This document shows positions 58,516 to 64,000 of a stretch of DNA of 64,000 bases, piece after piece. Under the pieces are notes generated by a model that was given only the letters and a program-made list of their open reading frames with translations, made no database searches and had not been told where the DNA came from. Every line of letters begins with the position of its first letter. Positions within the stretch are counted from its first letter, which is position 1. The stretch comes from Druceiella hillmani (Eukaryota > Arthropoda > Insecta > Lepidoptera > Hepialidae), in the NCBI GenBank assembly GCA_039881145.1, contig JAYKKI010000008.1, positions 34,110,501 through 34,174,500 of the forward strand, given 5' to 3'. Made by a program: the position numbers and the translations under genes.

Positions 58516-60239
58516 AGTTTTATTTTCTAATTTTTAAACGATGCAGCTGAAATAAGATAAGATTTCAATTGATTATAACAATTATTTATTTATGCAATTA
58601 ATACAATACTATTTTCTAATCAAAAATCAATAAAGAACAGAAAATTGATAGCTCGTCTAAGAAAAAAACTAAAATATCCTTAATTTTTTCAACTTTTAAC
58701 GGTTTTTATATAATCGCGCTCATATACTTAATAAAAATAATAATTATACACGATATTGATTTCAATCCTAATCTGGTAGAAGCGAAGGTTATTCTATTGA
58801 TAAGAGTCCATGCAACATAAATAAATATCTAGAAAAATAACTTTAAAATTTCTTATTTCACTGTATTCAAGTACTTACATTTATTTGATTTGTGGTAATT
58901 TTAAATGTAATCATAAAATATATAAAAAAATAAATAAATATATAAATAATATCAAATGTAAAATTCAAGACGCTGTGTTATTAGTGTTATCCATTTAATA
59001 TTCAATGCATGGTGACGCGAATATCCTTAGTATATTTAAATACTTCTACCACAACCAGGAAAGCATTCAATTTTCTTATCTGTACAAACTTTATGGGATA
59101 CATTGCAGAAAGTTGCCATTTAGATTAATATTGATCTATTGATTAGCAATCTACAAAAGAATAATTGAGAAAACCCTTTCCTGACAAAGATTTACATTTC
59201 TATTTTGAAATCTTTTAAAATTATGTTAGAAATCTTTACGCATTTAGATATATACAAATTGGCATGTCTCGAAAATGCAAAGCTATTTTAAAACATTGCT
59301 CTACTTTGTAGAGACTTCTGGTGTAATTATTTAAATTACTGAGTACAAAATCTATTTGTCCGGTGGAGCTTGCTGACAGAGGTTTCATTAATGTCTTCTC
59401 TACTGTAACTTGCCGTTTTTATTTCCAATCTACACACGTCTCATTTAAATTTTTAGAATTAACACCAGAAAAGTGCAATCAAACTTTATTAATTTCTTGA
59501 AAATGATAAAAATTTTGAATGGCAATCTGGTCCGATATTTTTAACTCAGAAACTATTTATATAGTTTATATACTGATTAGTAGATATTCGATTAGAGATA
59601 TTAAACAGAGCTATAAAAAGCACCCTTTTAATCATCGTAGCTAAACGTGACATCAATTTTTTTCCATGTTAATAGCAATATTTTTTAGGAGTTCCTTGGA
59701 TATGACCATGCAAACGAAATATTTGGAGATGTACTGAATACGGCAATTTTGAGAAAAGCGGTGAAGTATAAAATGATCTCAGACTTCGAGGATTCTACTT
59801 ATTTACCTTAAATACAATAAAAAGTATAAATTTCCTAGGTTTAACCCGCGGCTTCACTTCTGTGGTTATAGTCAAAAATTACGGAATATATTTCCTTAGA
59901 TAAACAGAACATCATGTAGCTACGTTTTAAAGTAGTACTCTGACTCAAGTCGGTGACGCGAATCCATAATATTTGCCCCTACAAATCGCGCCTAAAGAAG
60001 TTTCACTTCACAAATATTACTTTTATTTCCTATCTAGCACATTAATCTACGTAACATTTAAAAGATATTCGTGCCTGGAAGAATTGATGCTCTCATATAA
60101 TAGCACTATGTAGACTAAGTGTAATAAATGCTAATAGGTTCGCCTTATCACTAAGAATATTGTAATTTTTTAATTGTTAAATGAAAAACTAATATCTACC
60201 ATAAAACGAATTGTATTTAACATATTTTAATCTACAATA
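58516..60239. other. AT-rich stretch, nothing recognised
   Basis: No recognised gene or repeat in about 1.7 kb. Confidence 0.4.
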
Positions 60240-61900
60240 ATAATAGACCAAGTTGTACCGTAATATATAAATGACAGAGTTATCCACTTTTGGTACGAAG
60301 TATTATTATTTTAATCCATGATAATTCATCTTTAGTGGTTACCAGTATTGAAAAGTATTTATTAAAAGAAAAATTGGGAACGAATGATGTCGAAATTTCA
60401 TGCAAACCTTTATAAAATTATATTCGACCTCAGAGCGCAGTCTATCTTGTACGAGCGCCGTACATACGTATGATAAGCATATAATGGACACACATGTTAA
60501 ATTATATTATAATTCGTCATTTGCCATCCTACATAAAATTTATTAAAAAACCTGTTTTATGGGTCGGTGTCTTTTTTTACAACAATTAAGACCATGTTGC
60601 AAAAAACAAGTAAATTTTCATTGACCGACGGACGGCGGGCAGTTTTAAAATACAACCGGATTTCAATATTTTTTCTCATTTTTATATTGTTGACATAGCT
60701 GTGTAATATTAATGAATTTTGTGTACGAATTATTTTATATCGAGATTCAACCGGGATTATTTAAAATAATTAAGTGCTAATTTTAATGAGATAACAGGTA
60801 TCTAAAATAATTAAAATTCTAAAATATATTCTTAAATTAATATCCCCTTCATTACGCAAAAATAAGAAAAACTAAATAAAATTCAATTCCCGATCTATAA
60901 AATAAACGCAATAAAAGGAGTGAGAAAGCGTTATCTGAATGAAGGCACAACCTAATGCAATATGTGAACGGAGCTGCAGTCTGTTATAACTAATATCAAA
61001 AATCTAATGTAATTTTATGAAAACTCGCTTAATTTACACAACACATGTTAGAACTAAAGTGGTAAAGAAAATTTAGCCCACCTTCGCTATAAAAATTCAC
61101 TGACATATTTACAATATGAAGCATACAAATTTGATGAATAAAAAATAGACGGCAGTAATATTTTTAAGCCTCGAACTTAATCAAACATTTAATTAATGAA
61201 AGAGGCATTTTGAGCTTTTGCGGCACTTCCGCTGCGATGCGGGCGGGTAAATTCTGACGTTAACCAATTGGCGGCCATTATTCACAGTTTCAGTTGTAAA
61301 AATAAAAAATTATAGCGAGGTAAACCCGTTTTGTAACATCGTATTTCATGTTTATTTTCAAATTATTATTTTGTTGTTTTTTATGACTTTGGCTTGGGTT
61401 AATAAAGATGACAATTAATATGCCTGGTCTAAATAGCGGCTAGGATAACTTAAACCGTTAATTAATAAGGTTGTAATGTATATTTATTTAGTAACTTTTT
61501 CACTCAAAGTGTGATAATTTCATTTTTATTGGTCAATATAATTTCAAGCCATAATTATTTATGTGTTATTATTATTTAAATGTCATAACTTTTCGAGTTA
61601 AATGAATTGCTCGTTTTAATTTTAAAATTTCCTGTTTATAATTAGAAACAAAATGCAAATAATGAATAATTTTGTTAATTTTAACTTAAATGGTCCAACC
61701 CATTACTGAAATATTTAATTTAATAAACGTTTTTAACTAATTTTTTTCTTGAGCAACTAGGGTTATTTAATTAAACGGTTGAATTTACGGTTTGGTCTTA
61801 AATTGGTTTGGGTATACTTACTATATAATTTATTTTATATGTGATTGTTATTTTCACCACCAATAAAACCCGACTCTTGTACGTGACGTAATGTATTGCA
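60240..61900. repeat. Backbone blocks i-j-k-l-M3-n-o, copy 4
   Basis: Block i at 60270 ('atgacagagttatccacttt'), j at 60430, k at 60640 ('ggcgggcagttttaaaatac'), l at 60870-61150, M3 at 61195-61355, n at 61385 and o at 61700-61800. The order equals that of copy 3B and copy 2. Non-coding. Confidence 0.75.
61195..61355. repeat. Module M3, copy c
   Basis: Very close to copy a: 'ttgcggcacttccgctgcga' and 'gcgggcgggtaaattctgac', then 'gttaaccaattg'. It is better preserved than the AT-rich DNA on either side. Confidence 0.75.
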
Positions 61901-62869
61901 ATTTAAAATTTTTTTACAATAATTTTTTTAATGTTACGTTTGTAGTTATATCTTAGAAACAGGTATTAAATTGGAATTTACAAACCACTTCTTTTTGTTT
62001 TCGGGTGACATATTTAATTGAAGGCTTGGGTTATTTTTTGGAATGAATTTTTTTTGGCTCATGAATAAAAATAACTAATTTAAATAAATTATTAAAAAAT
62101 CGTAAGAAGACTTCTTTTTTCCTTAGTTATTTCTTATTTATGACAAATTTGAATCACGTGTTAAACATTTTACGTTTTACTTTTTTTTCAAAAATTATTG
62201 AGCGTATTTACGTATTTCGGCTATTTACATAATAATATTTGAACGATTTTAAAAAAACATGCGAGGCACTTGTTAAAGAAAAAAGCATAACCTTTTCAAC
62301 ACCGTTGCAAAATATAGTATTCATATTAGCCTCACTTTGTCCATGATACCTCAGCAAAAAACCAAGATCAGGAAAGTCGGTCGCCACACATAGACAGCCT
62401 TACAGAAGACTACGGCAGTCAACATGTGGGCAAATATCAGTTACTTTACTGTAATTTATGGATCAAATGAAGCAGGATGAATATTAGCTCAAAATTTATT
62501 CTTTTATAAATTATGTATCTTCGTAATAATTTTTTGTAACGTCCACTTTATCGTTTTTTTATTATTTACATGTTATTTATTATATTGTTATTTTTTTTAT
62601 GCTAATACTAAGTATGTTAAATAATCTTTGAATTCTGCTCCTGTCCATCGGCGGTGCTAAAAAGTTTTTTTTTCATATGTACAGCTTTACAAACGTTATT
62701 TTCGAACTTAAATGAGAATAACTCATTTTTCCAACCAATATGTACTCAACTCAAGTCGTGAATACAAAAACCTAAATTTATCTTATTTGAATGCATAAAG
62801 CAATCCTGACTATTACTTTAATTTCGTAACTTGTTTTGATAGTATACTTAACTTGTCTTATCAGCAAAA
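61901..62869. other. AT-rich stretch, nothing recognised
   Basis: No gene or duplicated block recognised. A slightly GC-richer part at 62330-62430 has no identifiable content. Confidence 0.4.
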
Positions 62870-63225
62870 CTTTGTCAAAGCTCCCGTTTCCGCAAATGTA
62901 TATCCACTACCTGATTATATCCTGTTACAGAATAATCGTTTTGGTAAGCGCAATGACGGTGTCACCATCGACCCTCTATCTGATTTATCCTATAAAACGT
63001 TAAAATAATCTCCCTCCAGACAACTGTGCATTATGGAGTACATCCTTATTTAAATATCCTTCCAAATTTACTCCTCGCCGTTATTACCCCCCACCCCCCT
63101 GCATGTCATCCTCCTGCATGTCATACTTTGATGGTTTTAAAGGTCTTATCGATGTATTGTTGTATACTTAGCCTGATAAGTTAATTATAGTTGGTGACTT
63201 TGACATTGAATTATTATATTTATTA
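62870..63225 (+). pseudogene. Non-LTR retrotransposon endonuclease fragment
   Basis: Broken pieces of an apurinic endonuclease-type domain on the plus strand. About 62895-63005 reads YPLPDYILLQNNRFGKRNDG and then DLSYKTLK before a stop. Further on, in another frame, FDGFKGLIDVLLYT is followed by a stop and then DKLIIVGDFDIELL (63175-63215). The last matches the IIVGDFN(I) motif near the end of LINE endonucleases, with N changed to D. The length and order fit a Jockey/CR1-like LINE. No reverse transcriptase is recognised in the remaining 775 bases. Inactive. Confidence 0.75.
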
Positions 63226-64000
63226 ATTAAATTGAAAATGTTAGGAAATTGCTAATACAATTAACCACATTTTAAACATTCAAGTTAATAATTAATAACC
63301 TTACTTTAAATTTTTCTCTAAAAAAATTATTTGATTTCAGATTTATCCATTTCGACTTTATCATTTTGTCATGCAGAGTCTGTAGCATAATTTTAAACAT
63401 ATTGTTTAACACTTTGCTTGCGGAGGCATACATTATTAACTGACAAACTATTGAAAATGTGGAAACTATCGACGATAAGTTTTGCAAATTTACAGGTGAA
63501 AATGTCTTATTTTTCCATGGGTATGTCCTACAAGACACTCAAACTAAGCCCCTATCAGCTTTTGGGCTCAGTTCTGAAGTACAAGGTTAAGCGAAACAAA
63601 GTTAAAGCCAAATAAAAAACCAATTATTGTTCTGAGGGCAAGCACATCTTCTTAATGTTAAGTTAGGAAGGCATTCAGATATTTATGTAAATGTTAAACA
63701 ATTATTTATTTTTAGTTTCATTACTAACGTTTAGAAACCACCGCCAACAGTCCTAGACAAAGCTGACTATGAATAATTATCCAATTTCCTCAGTGATCAG
63801 CAATGATAAATTGTAAATTTCTAAAACGTCTGAATCTCTATTCGGAGCAAACCTTTTTTCATTTAAATTAAAAGCGGGGCTAGTAATGGTATACGTGTTA
63901 TTATTCTCGACCTCCAGACAGATTTGTAAAAAAATATTTAAAATACATTTTGTTATAAGTAATTTATAACAAATTTCATTAAACACTTTTTAAAACTTTT
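63226..64000. other. AT-rich stretch, nothing firm
   Basis: Short frames on both strands (63272-63538 minus, 63418-63615 plus, 63777-63986 minus) have no recognised motifs. This could be worn LINE sequence, but I cannot support that. Confidence 0.35.

Noticed and set aside
63272..63615. Overlapping frames on both strands downstream of the LINE endonuclease fragment
   Set aside because: No reverse transcriptase or other LINE motif can be read in them; treated as chance frames.

Overview
This window is AT-rich nuclear DNA from a eukaryote, most likely an arthropod. The evidence is the decayed mobile elements, which resemble families common in arthropods (a Tigger/pogo transposon, a Ty1/copia retroelement, a RAG1/Transib-like transposase, an uncharacterised arthropod repeat family and a LINE endonuclease fragment). 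A degenerate TTAGG-type repeat tract and many long (TA)n microsatellites fit the same picture. I find no intact protein-coding gene. Every long open frame is part of a broken transposable element, lies inside a TA repeat (the IYIYIY translations), or is a chance frame.

The backbone is an old tandem array of diverged non-coding duplications. Recognisable blocks recur in the same order, about four to five times: a GC-richer module M1, then M2, then blocks e-f-g (g holds a tRNA-Val-like sequence), h, i, j, k, l, M3, n, o, r and S. Copy 1 runs from M1 at 2.1 kb to S at 13.8 kb. Copy 2 runs from e at 19.1 kb to r at 25.8 kb. Copies 3A (29.2-35.4 kb) and 3B (35.4-42.1 kb) are a much younger tandem pair, and 3B continues through 43-51.3 kb. 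Copy 4 starts with M1 at 57.8 kb and runs to about 61.9 kb. A separate, fairly recent direct repeat joins 1-597 to 18385-19022.

Mobile elements sit on this backbone: a RAG1/Transib-like pseudogene (3.8-5.1 kb), an arthropod repeat-family pseudogene (7.65-9.43 kb), a nearly full-length Tigger/pogo element inserted in a TA microsatellite (15727-17949), a DDE transposase C-terminal fragment (46 kb), a copia remnant lacking its reverse transcriptase (51.67-54.25 kb), a zinc-finger-like transposase tail (55.2 kb) and a LINE endonuclease fragment (62.9-63.2 kb).

The most interesting signal is a small dispersed element present five times (14.7, 26.1, 45.7, 57.1 and 58.4 kb). Its conserved segment can be folded as a hammerhead ribozyme: CTGAAGA, a stem II hairpin, GAAA, a GTC cleavage triplet, and a matching CCAC/GTGG stem I. 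At 45.7 kb two such units form a 232-bp near-perfect palindrome. At 14.7 kb the element is flanked by a 12-bp direct repeat that looks like a target-site duplication. Penelope-like retroelements are known to carry hammerheads, so these may be non-autonomous, head-to-head relatives of that class. All alignments here were made by eye; identities and fold energies were not computed.
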